From contig NZ_JAEVYN010000001.1 in NCBI RefSeq assembly GCF_016807185.1, positions 1,238,781 through 1,302,780 on the forward strand: 64,000 nt of DNA, in the 5' to 3' direction. A program made the position numbers and the translations under genes. The notes under the pieces are model-generated. The model did not search any database, had not been told where the DNA came from, and worked only from the letters and a program-made list of their open reading frames with translations. How positions within the stretch are numbered: the stretch's first letter is position 1; the number at the start of each line of letters is the position of its first letter. This stretch comes from Leptolyngbya sp. Cla-17. Its GTDB lineage: Bacteria; Cyanobacteriota; Cyanobacteriia; Leptolyngbyales; Leptolyngbyaceae. Shown piece after piece: positions 18,737-27,222 of the stretch.

Positions 18737-18780
18737 AACAAGCGTTTACCTTTATTCAAATGTGGACGCTTGTTTATTTT
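18737..18780 (+). terminator. Rho-independent terminator after csbD-like gene
   Basis: A perfect 9-bp stem, AACAAGCGT (18737-18745) with ACGCTTGTT (18766-18774), is followed by TATTTT. It could also serve the convergent hybrid kinase gene. Confidence 0.75.
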
Positions 18781-18814
18781 AGGTAAGCCAGTTTTGAGGT
18801 CTTTTGGCTATAGA

Positions 18815-21800
18815 TTAACGGGTCAATGAATTCACGATCGCAGTGATGAGTTGTTCTGGCTCAACCGGCTTGGTCACATGAGCCTTAAACCCTGCTTCAA
18901 TAATTTGTTGATGATCTGATTCTCCAGCATAGGCAGTTAAGGCGATCGCTGGGATTTGACTTTCTTGTGGCCCTTGAGTTTTAAGATAGCGAATTAACAT
19001 GTAGCCATCCATTTCTGGCATTCCGACATCGCTCACAAGGACATCGATGTGGGACTGCTTTAAAACTTCAATTGCTTCCAGTGCAGAGGCTACTGTAATC
19101 ACGTCGCCACCGTCCTGCTGTAAGATAAATGCTGCGAAATCTAGTGAATCGGCATCATCATCAACAACTAATATTTTTAATCCGGTCAGCGATCGCGATT
19201 TGAATGTCAGTATAGAAGGACCATTATCTTCATCCGCTGGGGCGGTTTGATGGAGCAAGGGAAGCTGCACTGTGAAGGTTGCTCCTTGCCCTTCACCAGG
19301 ACTCTCTGCAAAAACTTTTCCGCCATGCAAATCGACCACTTGTCGAACGATCGCCAATCCTAAGCCTAATCCGCCGAACTGACGAGTGGTTGCTCCGTCT
19401 GCCTGTCGAAAATAGTCGAACACATGGGGAAGAAAGTCAGAAGAAATTCCTTTTCCAGTGTCTCGAATGGTGATTTGGGCATAAGAGGTGAGCGGTGAGC
19501 GACTAGTTTCACCCCTATTTCTTGACTCGTGACTCCTGATTTTTTCCCCTTTTACCTGTTTCAAACGAATGTCTATTCGTCCCCCTTCGGGTGTGAACTT
19601 AATCGCGTTAGAGAGCAAATTCCAAACAACCTGCTGAAGACGAGTCGTATCACCTGCAACGGTGCCAACGTTCGGCTCAAAAACTGTATGAATGGTGATC
19701 CGTTTTGCATCAGCAGCAAGACGAACCGTCTCTCTGGCGGCGGTAATCATAAAGGTTAAATCGACCGGGTAAATTGACAGTGCCAACTTACCTTGAAGAA
19801 TACGAGAAATATCGAGTAGATCCTCAATTAATTGAGTTTGCAGTTTGGCGTTGCGCTCAATCGTTTCAAATGCCGCTTCGTATTTGTCAGCAGAAACTTT
19901 ACCCGTTCTCAGGAGTTTTGCCCAACCCAGAATGGGGTTCAGTGGAGTGCGTAGCTCATGGGATAAAACTGCCAAAAACTCATCTTTCATGCGATTAGCG
20001 TGTTCGGCTTGGGCACGAGCATGATGCTCTTGCTGCAAAATTTGATCGCGCTCGTGGTCTAGTTGCTTTTGATCTTCGATATCGGTTGCGGTGCCAAACC
20101 ATTTGACTACTTGCCCCAGTTCATCTTTGCCTGCAACGGCTTGGTGCAAATGCCAACGATATTCACCATCCGCCCGTCGCATTCGACCTTCCGCTTGATA
20201 GCGATCGCCGCTTTGTTGGGCTGACTGCCAGCATTCACTGAGCTGTGCAATATCCTCAGGATGGATAATTACCTGCCAGCCTTCCGTTTGTACTTGCGCC
20301 AGGCTTAACCCAGTGAAATCCAGCCACCGCTGATTCACATCCAGCAGCACGCCGTCTGTATTTGCTGTCCATACGAGTTGCGGAATCGACTCTACTAGAT
20401 ATCGATAGCGTTCTTCGCTTTGTCGTAGTGCCGTTTCTGCTTGATTACGATTGACTTCGTCGCGCTTTGCTTTCGTGATATCAACATGCACCCCAATCCA
20501 CTCACGCAGGGTGCCATCTTCTTCAAATACAGGCACCGCTTTCACGCGCATATTACGATAGACTCCATTATGCCGCTGTAACCGATGCTCGACTTCGTAA
20601 ACAATTTGGTGGGTCACTGCCCGCGTCCAAACTTGCGCCGTATTGGCTCGATCCTCTGGATGGATCGCATTGAGCCAGCCCCAACCCTTCAATTCGTCAA
20701 AGGTTTGCCCAGTGAAGGCGCTCCAGCCGGGTTGCTCGCTCACAAATTCACCTTCAGCGCTCGTATCCCAAATGATTTGAGAGGTCGCTTCAATCAACGA
20801 ACGATAGCGTCGTTCACTGTGACGTAGGGCTTCTTCAATCTCTTTACGAATGACTTCATCACGCTTCACTTCGCTGATATCAATCGTGCTGCCTACAATT
20901 CGCATGGGCACTCCTGCGGCATTTCGTATTAAGAGTCCTTGATCTTGCACATGGACATAGTGACCCTGTTGATGACGAATGCGATATTCAACACGATAGC
21001 GATCGCTCTGATCCATCTGTGCTTGCCCCTCTGCTCTTGAGCGCTGCAAATCATCAACATGAATTTGCCGATCCCACCAATCGAGGGTTGGCTCCGCTTC
21101 TGCCAACGAATAGCCTAAAACACGGATTAAGCCTTCCGTTCGAGCGACAAAATTGGTTTGAATGTCCACGTCATAAATCAGCCCCCTGACAGCCTTTGCA
21201 GCGAGTTCAAAGCGATCGTTTGCCTGTTGAAGCTCAAGTTCGATCAATTTTTGGACATTAATATCTGTAGAGGTGCCATACCAGCGAATGACCTGCCCTT
21301 CCTCGTTTCTAATCGGCATCGCCCGCCCTAAATACCAGTGATATACGCCATCAGAGGCTCGTCTTAAACGAAATTCAGCTTGATAAGGGGTTTCGGTGGC
21401 GAGAGCAGCCTGCCATTGCTCAAGGCTTGTTTGCACATCATCCGGGTGCATAAATAGGTTTTCCTGGGACAGACCGCGAGTTTGTTCCAATGTCAGTCCG
21501 GTATAGTCAGCCCACTGATCGCTTACATAATCCAATTCGCCTACTGCATTGGTTGTCCAGACAATTTGTGGCATGGCATTGGCAAGCTGGCGAAACTTCT
21601 CCTCACTCTGTTTAAGGGCTTTCTCTGACTGCTGACGTTCTGCTTCAACGCGTTTTCTATCGGTGATGTCTCGATAGAAAACTCCTAAGCCTTGAGCCGA
21701 TGGATAGGCATGAATTTCTAGCCAGGTATCAAAGTTTGGAGGATCAAAATAGTGATGCTCAAAATGGACTGGAACTTGTTCTGCCATTGCCCGTCGATAT

Positions 21801-24439
21801 TGGCGCTCTACGTTGGTGCCGATGGATGCTGACCATGCTTCCCAGTGGGTTTTGCCAAGAGTTTCTGATTTGGGTCTACCGTTGATTCGCTCACTTTCAG
21901 CATTTTGATAGATCACGCGCCAATCGCAATCGAGCGCCACAAACGCATCGGTCATACTTTCCAAAATCTGGCTAATGCGCTCATAGGCTGCGTCAGCTTC
22001 TTGCTTGGCAGCTTCACTAATCAGGCGTAGGTCGTGTTCCTGGTTCGCGGCTGACTGCCGAATTTGCGCCAGTTTCAAGGTGGCTTCCACTCGTGCTAGC
22101 AATTCCCGTGCCGAAAATGGTTTTACTAAATAATCATCGGCTCCCACTGCTAGCCCTTCCACTCGCGCTTCTTCGCCAGCCCGTGCTGACAGCAAAATCA
22201 CGGGCACTCCTCTGGTCAGCGGATCGGCGCGGAGGTGTTGCACCAGCTCCAGCCCGTTGAGGGTGGGCATCATCACATCGCTGAGAATTAAATCTGGCGT
22301 TTGGGCACGGGCGATCGCCAAAGCCTCAGAGCCATCCGCAACAGTGGTCACTTCATACTGGGTTGTCAGCAGCCCTTTTACGTAGCTCCGCATATCGGCG
22401 TTGTCGTCGGCTAGCAGAATGTGGGGGGTGGAGAGTGCAGAGTGGAGAGTACGAGGTACGGCGTGTGACGTTGAAGAGTTGAACTCCGTACCCCGAACTC
22501 CCAACTCCGTAGTAGTTTCTTCCGTCCTTCCGCTCGACTCCCCATCCTGAACTCCTGAACTGGTATTCGCTTCGGGTAACCAGCGCAGCGCTTCTTCAAC
22601 ATAGGGTATAGCACCCAGGGCTGTTGAGAATAACTGAGTGGTGCCAAGGCTCTCTGGGGGTAGATGAGCGGTGCCTGTTGGAATGCGGACGGTAAAGCAG
22701 GTGCCGCTGCCTACCACGCTGTTGACGGAGATCGTTCCACCATGCAGTTTGACTAGATCCTGCACCAGGGATAGCCCAATGCCAGAGCCTTCATAGCTGC
22801 GTCCTCTCGTTCCTTCAACGCGATGAAACCGCTCAAATAGATGGGGCAGTTCTGCGGCTGGAATGCCTGTTCCTGTATCACGCACGAGTAAAGCAACATG
22901 CTCCGTGCGCCATTCTAGCTGAACCTCAATTTCGCCCGTAAACGTGAACTTAAAAGCATTGGAGAGCAGATTTAAAACAATCTTTTCCCACATATCGCGA
23001 TCAACATAAACCGCTTCTGGCAAAGGCGGACAGTTGACTTGGAGAGTCATGCCTGCCTGTTCGATCGCAGACCGAAAAACACTTGCCAACTCGCTTGTCA
23101 ATGTTGCTAAGTCGGTAGGAACATAAACTACCTGCGATCGCCCCGCTTCCAACCGAGAAAAATCGAGTAAGGTATTCACCAGTTTTTGCAGGCGCAATCC
23201 ATTCCGCTGCACCATTTTTAACTGCTCTTGTTCCTGTGAATCTAGTTTGTGGGCAGTCGTGGCAAGCATATCCTCCAATGGACCCAGCATCAGCGTCAGG
23301 GGCGTGCGGAACTCATGGGAAACGTTGCTAAAAAAGGTAGTTTTGGCGTGATCGAGTTCTGCCAAAGCTTCGGCGCGGCGACGTTCTTCTTCATAGGCTG
23401 TGGCATTGGCAATGCTAGAGGTAATTTGAGCCGCAACCAGATCGATAAATCCTTGATATTCTTCATTGAAGAGGCGAAATGGATTTAATCCAAGCACCAA
23501 TATTCCAGCCTTTCCGGTTCCCCCATACGGCGCAATGGGCACAACCACCGCTTGATGTGGAGAACGATCCCAAACGCCAGTTGGTAAAGAGTCATAGATT
23601 GATGTCAACTCAGAGATCAAGACTACCTTATGCGTTTTGAGAACTTCTGCCAGCGACCAAGCCGAATCAGTATGGAGATCAACCGTTTCAGGTGCAGCAG
23701 TATGACCGCGATCGATTCCACTGGTTCCAGCCAAAACAATCTGCTGCTGCTCGGAATCGAGCAAATAAATCATTGCAAAGGGAAAGTCATACAGATTGGT
23801 TTGTAAACATTGGACGCTGCTAGTACAAGCTTCATCAAAGGTGCGTGCGTCAGCCGTTTTGGCAGCTAATTCTCGCAATAGTGCTAATTGGCGCTCACCA
23901 ACAATCCGTTTGGTATCGCCTGTGTTGGCGCAGATAATTCCACCCGTGCCACCTTGATCATCGGGAATAGGGCTGTAAGAAAAGGTGTAATAGGTTTCCT
24001 CCGGGTAGCCGTTTCGCTCCATGATCAACAACAAGGCTTCGTCATACGTGCCTTCATTTTTGAGAATTGCGGATTCTGCTCGCGGCCCAACTTGCTCCCA
24101 AATCTCATGCCACACGGATGATGCAGGCTGCCCTAAAGCGTTTGGATGTTTGCCTCTAACAATATCTCTGTAAGCGTCATTGTAAAGATTAATCAGATCC
24201 TTTCCCCACCAGACAAACATTGGCTGACGCGAAGTCAACATGATTCGCACAGCAGTTTTTAAGCTCTGTTGCCATTGCTCTGGCGACCCTAATGAAGTGG
24301 ATGACCAATCAAATGAGCGCATCAAGGCTCCCATTTCGCCACCGCCAGCAAGACATCGGGCTGTTTCAGGCGGCGGCATGCTGCCGACAGTTGTTTCCAC
24401 TTGGGGTCGCAATTGCATCCCGTCCTTTGCATCCGTCAT
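18815..24439 (-). CDS. Giant hybrid sensor histidine kinase with two kinase cores
   Basis: 1874-aa soluble multidomain two-component protein. Approximate order: PAS-like domain (35-180), GAF domain (185-350), first HisKA with phospho-His near 374 (NVSHEFRTPL) and HATPase (to about 620), receiver 1 (about 673-800, Asp in LSDVMMP near 721), five PAS domains (about 835-1470), second HisKA (VLSHELRTPL, His near 1491) and HATPase, then receiver 2 (about 1752-1874, Asp in VSDVGMP near 1801). All key His, Asp and ATP-site residues are present, so it can act as an internal phosphorelay. The bilin cysteine context of phytochromes is not evident. Two stretches (encoded near 19482-19560 and 22421-22545) look like short intergenic repeats absorbed as in-frame linkers. 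No output partner is adjacent. Confidence 0.92.
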   Translation of the reverse strand: MTDAKDGMQLRPQVETTVGSMPPPETARCLAGGGEMGALMRSFDWSSTSLGSPEQWQQSLKTAVRIMLTSRQPMFVWWGKDLINLYNDAYRDIVRGKHPNALGQPASSVWHEIWEQVGPRAESAILKNEGTYDEALLLIMERNGYPEETYYTFSYSPIPDDQGGTGGIICANTGDTKRIVGERQLALLRELAAKTADARTFDEACTSSVQCLQTNLYDFPFAMIYLLDSEQQQIVLAGTSGIDRGHTAAPETVDLHTDSAWSLAEVLKTHKVVLISELTSIYDSLPTGVWDRSPHQAVVVPIAPYGGTGKAGILVLGLNPFRLFNEEYQGFIDLVAAQITSSIANATAYEEERRRAEALAELDHAKTTFFSNVSHEFRTPLTLMLGPLEDMLATTAHKLDSQEQEQLKMVQRNGLRLQKLVNTLLDFSRLEAGRSQVVYVPTDLATLTSELASVFRSAIEQAGMTLQVNCPPLPEAVYVDRDMWEKIVLNLLSNAFKFTFTGEIEVQLEWRTEHVALLVRDTGTGIPAAELPHLFERFHRVEGTRGRSYEGSGIGLSLVQDLVKLHGGTISVNSVVGSGTCFTVRIPTGTAHLPPESLGTTQLFSTALGAIPYVEEALRWLPEANTSSGVQDGESSGRTEETTTELGVRGTEFNSSTSHAVPRTLHSALSTPHILLADDNADMRSYVKGLLTTQYEVTTVADGSEALAIARAQTPDLILSDVMMPTLNGLELVQHLRADPLTRGVPVILLSARAGEEARVEGLAVGADDYLVKPFSARELLARVEATLKLAQIRQSAANQEHDLRLISEAAKQEADAAYERISQILESMTDAFVALDCDWRVIYQNAESERINGRPKSETLGKTHWEAWSASIGTNVERQYRRAMAEQVPVHFEHHYFDPPNFDTWLEIHAYPSAQGLGVFYRDITDRKRVEAERQQSEKALKQSEEKFRQLANAMPQIVWTTNAVGELDYVSDQWADYTGLTLEQTRGLSQENLFMHPDDVQTSLEQWQAALATETPYQAEFRLRRASDGVYHWYLGRAMPIRNEEGQVIRWYGTSTDINVQKLIELELQQANDRFELAAKAVRGLIYDVDIQTNFVARTEGLIRVLGYSLAEAEPTLDWWDRQIHVDDLQRSRAEGQAQMDQSDRYRVEYRIRHQQGHYVHVQDQGLLIRNAAGVPMRIVGSTIDISEVKRDEVIRKEIEEALRHSERRYRSLIEATSQIIWDTSAEGEFVSEQPGWSAFTGQTFDELKGWGWLNAIHPEDRANTAQVWTRAVTHQIVYEVEHRLQRHNGVYRNMRVKAVPVFEEDGTLREWIGVHVDITKAKRDEVNRNQAETALRQSEERYRYLVESIPQLVWTANTDGVLLDVNQRWLDFTGLSLAQVQTEGWQVIIHPEDIAQLSECWQSAQQSGDRYQAEGRMRRADGEYRWHLHQAVAGKDELGQVVKWFGTATDIEDQKQLDHERDQILQQEHHARAQAEHANRMKDEFLAVLSHELRTPLNPILGWAKLLRTGKVSADKYEAAFETIERNAKLQTQLIEDLLDISRILQGKLALSIYPVDLTFMITAARETVRLAADAKRITIHTVFEPNVGTVAGDTTRLQQVVWNLLSNAIKFTPEGGRIDIRLKQVKGEKIRSHESRNRGETSRSPLTSYAQITIRDTGKGISSDFLPHVFDYFRQADGATTRQFGGLGLGLAIVRQVVDLHGGKVFAESPGEGQGATFTVQLPLLHQTAPADEDNGPSILTFKSRSLTGLKILVVDDDADSLDFAAFILQQDGGDVITVASALEAIEVLKQSHIDVLVSDVGMPEMDGYMLIRYLKTQGPQESQIPAIALTAYAGESDHQQIIEAGFKAHVTKPVEPEQLITAIVNSLTR
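19482..19560. repeat. Degenerate short repeat inside the kinase gene (ATP-domain loop)
   Basis: A low-complexity tract with alternating GTGAGCG, GACTCGTGACTCC and TTTTCCCC units. It codes for a polar Ser/Arg/Glu-rich insert between two strands of the second HATPase domain. Similar tracts are intergenic elsewhere in this window. Confidence 0.5.
22421..22545. repeat. Degenerate GGAGAGT/AACTCC heptad-like repeat inside the kinase gene
   Basis: Tandem degenerate units (GGAGAGTGCAGAGTGGAGAGT, then the complementary-sense ACTCCGTACCCCGAACTCCC) encode a Ser/Thr/Glu-rich linker between the first HATPase domain and receiver 1. The same kind of sequence is found between genes at about 24958, 27136, 31140 and 34840. 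Confidence 0.6.
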
Positions 24440-25049
24440 CGGCGATCATCTCCATGGCTGAGCAGTAGAGTTGCAAAATTTTGTGTCTTTGACAAAGTTC
24501 TACAATTGCGTAACAACAGGTCTAGAACATCACTCAACCCGTCCCTCAACAGCATGATTGAATAAGTCCAACAGCAAAGCAATGGTTGCTAACTATAATT
24601 ATCTACTTTTAGACCCATCCAATAATCTATCTTTTGGTTGAAGTGCAAACTTCGGTGAGGACGTTGAATAAGCGCTCAACCGAACAAGTGAGGGGCGCGG
24701 AGAAGAATAATTATTACGCTGGAGCTTAGCATCATCGGCGGTGGCGCGATCGCGGCGGCACCGGGGCAGTCGTAAGCTTCACGCGTCTAACGTTAACTTC
24801 TGTTTCCGTAGGCAACATCGCTGTCTCTACAGCAGAAGCAGCGAGTTCAACCGTTTCTATTCGGCGATCGCTGTTCCAATATTAATGCTGCTTGTGGTCG
24901 CAGCTCTAATCTACTTAGAGTTCCGACAAGTCAAACGTCGCTGGGATTAGCTATCTGAATTCGGAGTCTACGTTCGGGGTTCGGAGAATAGAAAGACGTC
25001 AAATTTCTGACCATCCCCTACCTTGTACTCCGCACACTGTACTTCCGTA
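24440..25049. other. Intergenic region with small ORF remnants and a short repeat tract
   Basis: Divergent promoter space of the kinase on the left. Between about 24690 and 24950 three successive frames show protein-like stretches: a GGGAIAAA-type segment, a Thr/Ser-rich segment, and a C-terminal hydrophobic helix ending LEFRQVKRRWD with a stop at 24948-24950. The frames do not join, so this could be a decayed small membrane-protein gene, or chance. From 24958 on it is a degenerate CGGAGT/ACTCCG repeat tract. Confidence 0.3.
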
Positions 25050-25055
25050 CTATTT
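24958..25055. repeat. Degenerate CGGAGT / ACTCCG short repeat tract
   Basis: Contains TCGGAGTCTACG, TTCGGGGTTCGGAGA, then the reverse-sense TACTCCGCACACTGTACTTCCGTAC. It runs into the 3' end of the DMT transporter gene. It belongs to the same degenerate family as the tract at 27136. Confidence 0.5.
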
Positions 25056-26990
25056 CTTCTTTTGCAGCTTCATGCGCTCAAAGCTAAGCGCACCTACTCC
25101 CGCAGTGACCAAAAAGATGCCAAACCACTGCACTACTCCTAACTGGTTTTGAATAAGCACCCAGGCAAGTAACGCAGTCATGACTGGTCCGATAGAGGCA
25201 ACGATGGAGGCTAAACCTGCTCCCATGTAACGCACGCCAAAATTATTAGATAAATACCCCACTAGGGTCAAACAGCCCAACACGATACCACTAAGAACGA
25301 AGCCCGTGCGCTTGTCTGGCTCTACCAACACACCCAGATTGGGACCCAGCAAAATCAAAATAACGGCAGATAAGACAAAGATAGTGAAGAATTGAATCAG
25401 ACTAACAGGAACGGGATGCAGTTTTTTAAAGCCAAGCTGCATCAGGATGAGATATAGGGCAAAGGCAACCCCAGAGAAGACCGCAATCATGATGCCTTCC
25501 GGTGAAAACCCTTTGCTAGATTCAAAAATCTTGGGGAGTGCCGTTAAAATTATTCCTGCCAAAATCGTTCCCATCACCACCCAGCGTAAAGGAGTGGGGC
25601 GATCGCCAAACAGCACCCATGCCAGCGGCACTGTAAAAATGGGATACATAAACAAAATCGTAACGGCAGGTCCTGCCCCAATTTGCCCGATCGCAATATA
25701 AATCAGCACTTGGGATAGAAATAGAAAAACACCGCTGCCAACCACATTCCAGATTGGCTTGCGATCTTGCAGCGCAAAAAATCGCTTCAAATCTCGCCAT
25801 ACAGGCGGATAGAGCACCATTGCCACACCCACCATCAGCGGCAGCACCACCAGCATTCGCAGCCACAAAATCAATAGTGAATTGCCTAAATTGAGCTGAA
25901 GAAAACCGCCCACATCAAATCTATTTAGCAATCTGGCAGGGGTAAGCTCAAAGACTTTCGTGATTGGATTAGCGACACCATTACCGATGATGCGCACCAC
26001 CACATTGTGAATCGACAGCGCTACCGTTGAAAGCAACACTAAACATAACCCAGTCCAAAAAGTCGATGGCTCCTTTTTTACAGGTGCCTGCTGGGGGATG
26101 GAAAAACCTGGAGCCGCTAATGGAGCAGGTGAGATCGGTGCAGCAGATTGCCCCTGCTGTGGTTGAGGGGGGTAACCTTGGAGCGATTCCCGTGAGGGCT
26201 CCGCTTTGGGAAACCGTGAGGGGGCTATGGGTAGTTCGGGTGGATATAGTTGGGTCGGTTGAGCCGGGGCGATCGCCGGGTTGATGCCGATATCATGCCC
26301 TCCGCCATAAGTCGATGGCGGTAATGGACTATTTTCTTGAGGCAAGGATGACTCTAGCGATCGTTGCCGTGACTCCGATCTCAGTTGATCTCTAATCCGA
26401 CTCACCAACGTTTCTAAAACAGCTTCTCCTTGCTGCTCCATGCTGTGCATGCGGCTAAGCTGCTGCGAGAGTGCGCTTTCGTAGCTTGCCAATTCTTGCT
26501 GCAATGTGTCAAATGTGGCGCTAAAGGTCGCATCCAAGGAGGCCAGCAGTCGATGGGCATGGTCGCTCGAATCGCTTCCGTCACTGGACAGGGTCGTGAT
26601 ACCCCCCAATTGATTTGTACTAGCAAGTTGATTAATTTGCTGCACCATCACACTTTGCAAATGGTTCGCTAATACCAATGCCAGTTGCTTCGCCCACAGT
26701 TGCTGTTGAGCAATCTGTTGTTGAGATAACGATTCTTGTTGTCGAGTTTGCAAAGATAACTGAGTGGTTTGCAGCTTGCCAACTTCAGAAGTTAACCGAG
26801 CTTTTTCTGCCTGAAGCTGCGTCACTTCTTGAGACAGTTGAGTAACCAACCCTTGATGCAAATACTTAAGATCCTGAGTCACCGTTTGCAGGATGCTTTC
26901 AACCGTTCGCGCGTTTTCACCATTAATCTCTGGTCGATTCTCCATTGGCTCCTCAAAGGCTCCTACGTCCGCCACCCTTGGTTTTGTCAT
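25050..26990 (-). CDS. EamA/DMT-family transporter with long N-terminal coiled-coil domain
   Basis: 646-aa protein. The C-terminal half (about 312-646) is a standard drug/metabolite transporter: ten membrane helices in two EamA repeats, with motifs such as GAGPAVTILFMYPIFTVPLA and GAGLASIVASIGPVMTALLA. Ordinary members have about 300 residues. Residues 40-110 are Gln/Leu-rich coiled coil, residues 150-210 a second one, and 215-305 a Pro/Gln-rich linker, all predicted cytoplasmic. The fusion is unusual and suggests oligomerisation or scaffolding at the membrane; the substrate is unknown. The ATG at 26990 gives the full frame; an internal ATG at 26945 with GAGGAG just upstream is a plausible start, 15 residues shorter. 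Confidence 0.82.
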   Translation of the reverse strand: MTKPRVADVGAFEEPMENRPEINGENARTVESILQTVTQDLKYLHQGLVTQLSQEVTQLQAEKARLTSEVGKLQTTQLSLQTRQQESLSQQQIAQQQLWAKQLALVLANHLQSVMVQQINQLASTNQLGGITTLSSDGSDSSDHAHRLLASLDATFSATFDTLQQELASYESALSQQLSRMHSMEQQGEAVLETLVSRIRDQLRSESRQRSLESSLPQENSPLPPSTYGGGHDIGINPAIAPAQPTQLYPPELPIAPSRFPKAEPSRESLQGYPPQPQQGQSAAPISPAPLAAPGFSIPQQAPVKKEPSTFWTGLCLVLLSTVALSIHNVVVRIIGNGVANPITKVFELTPARLLNRFDVGGFLQLNLGNSLLILWLRMLVVLPLMVGVAMVLYPPVWRDLKRFFALQDRKPIWNVVGSGVFLFLSQVLIYIAIGQIGAGPAVTILFMYPIFTVPLAWVLFGDRPTPLRWVVMGTILAGIILTALPKIFESSKGFSPEGIMIAVFSGVAFALYLILMQLGFKKLHPVPVSLIQFFTIFVLSAVILILLGPNLGVLVEPDKRTGFVLSGIVLGCLTLVGYLSNNFGVRYMGAGLASIVASIGPVMTALLAWVLIQNQLGVVQWFGIFLVTAGVGALSFERMKLQKKK

Positions 26991-27135
26991 AGTGTAACTA
27001 GCGACTCAGGACTCAGTATTACCCGTTCGGGGCAAAATAAAATTTTTAAGATTCTATTAGTCCGTTACTAAGGTACTCTCCTTCAGCAAAATTAGAACCA
27101 ATTAGTGGAAAAACTTAGATTTGTTTAGCAATTTA

Positions 27136-27218
27136 CAGAGTGCGAGGTGCGGAGTAAAGAGTGCAGATTATGAACGAAAACGTCTGAAGATGCCGAACAC
27201 CGAACTTGCAAACTCTCA
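27136..27218. repeat. Degenerate GAGTGCGGAGT short repeat tract
   Basis: Units such as GAGTGCGAGGTGCGGAGTAAAG followed by AACACCGAACTTGCAAACTC fill the gap between the DMT transporter and alaS. It resembles the tracts at 24958 and 22421. Confidence 0.5.
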
Positions 27219-27222
27219 ACTT

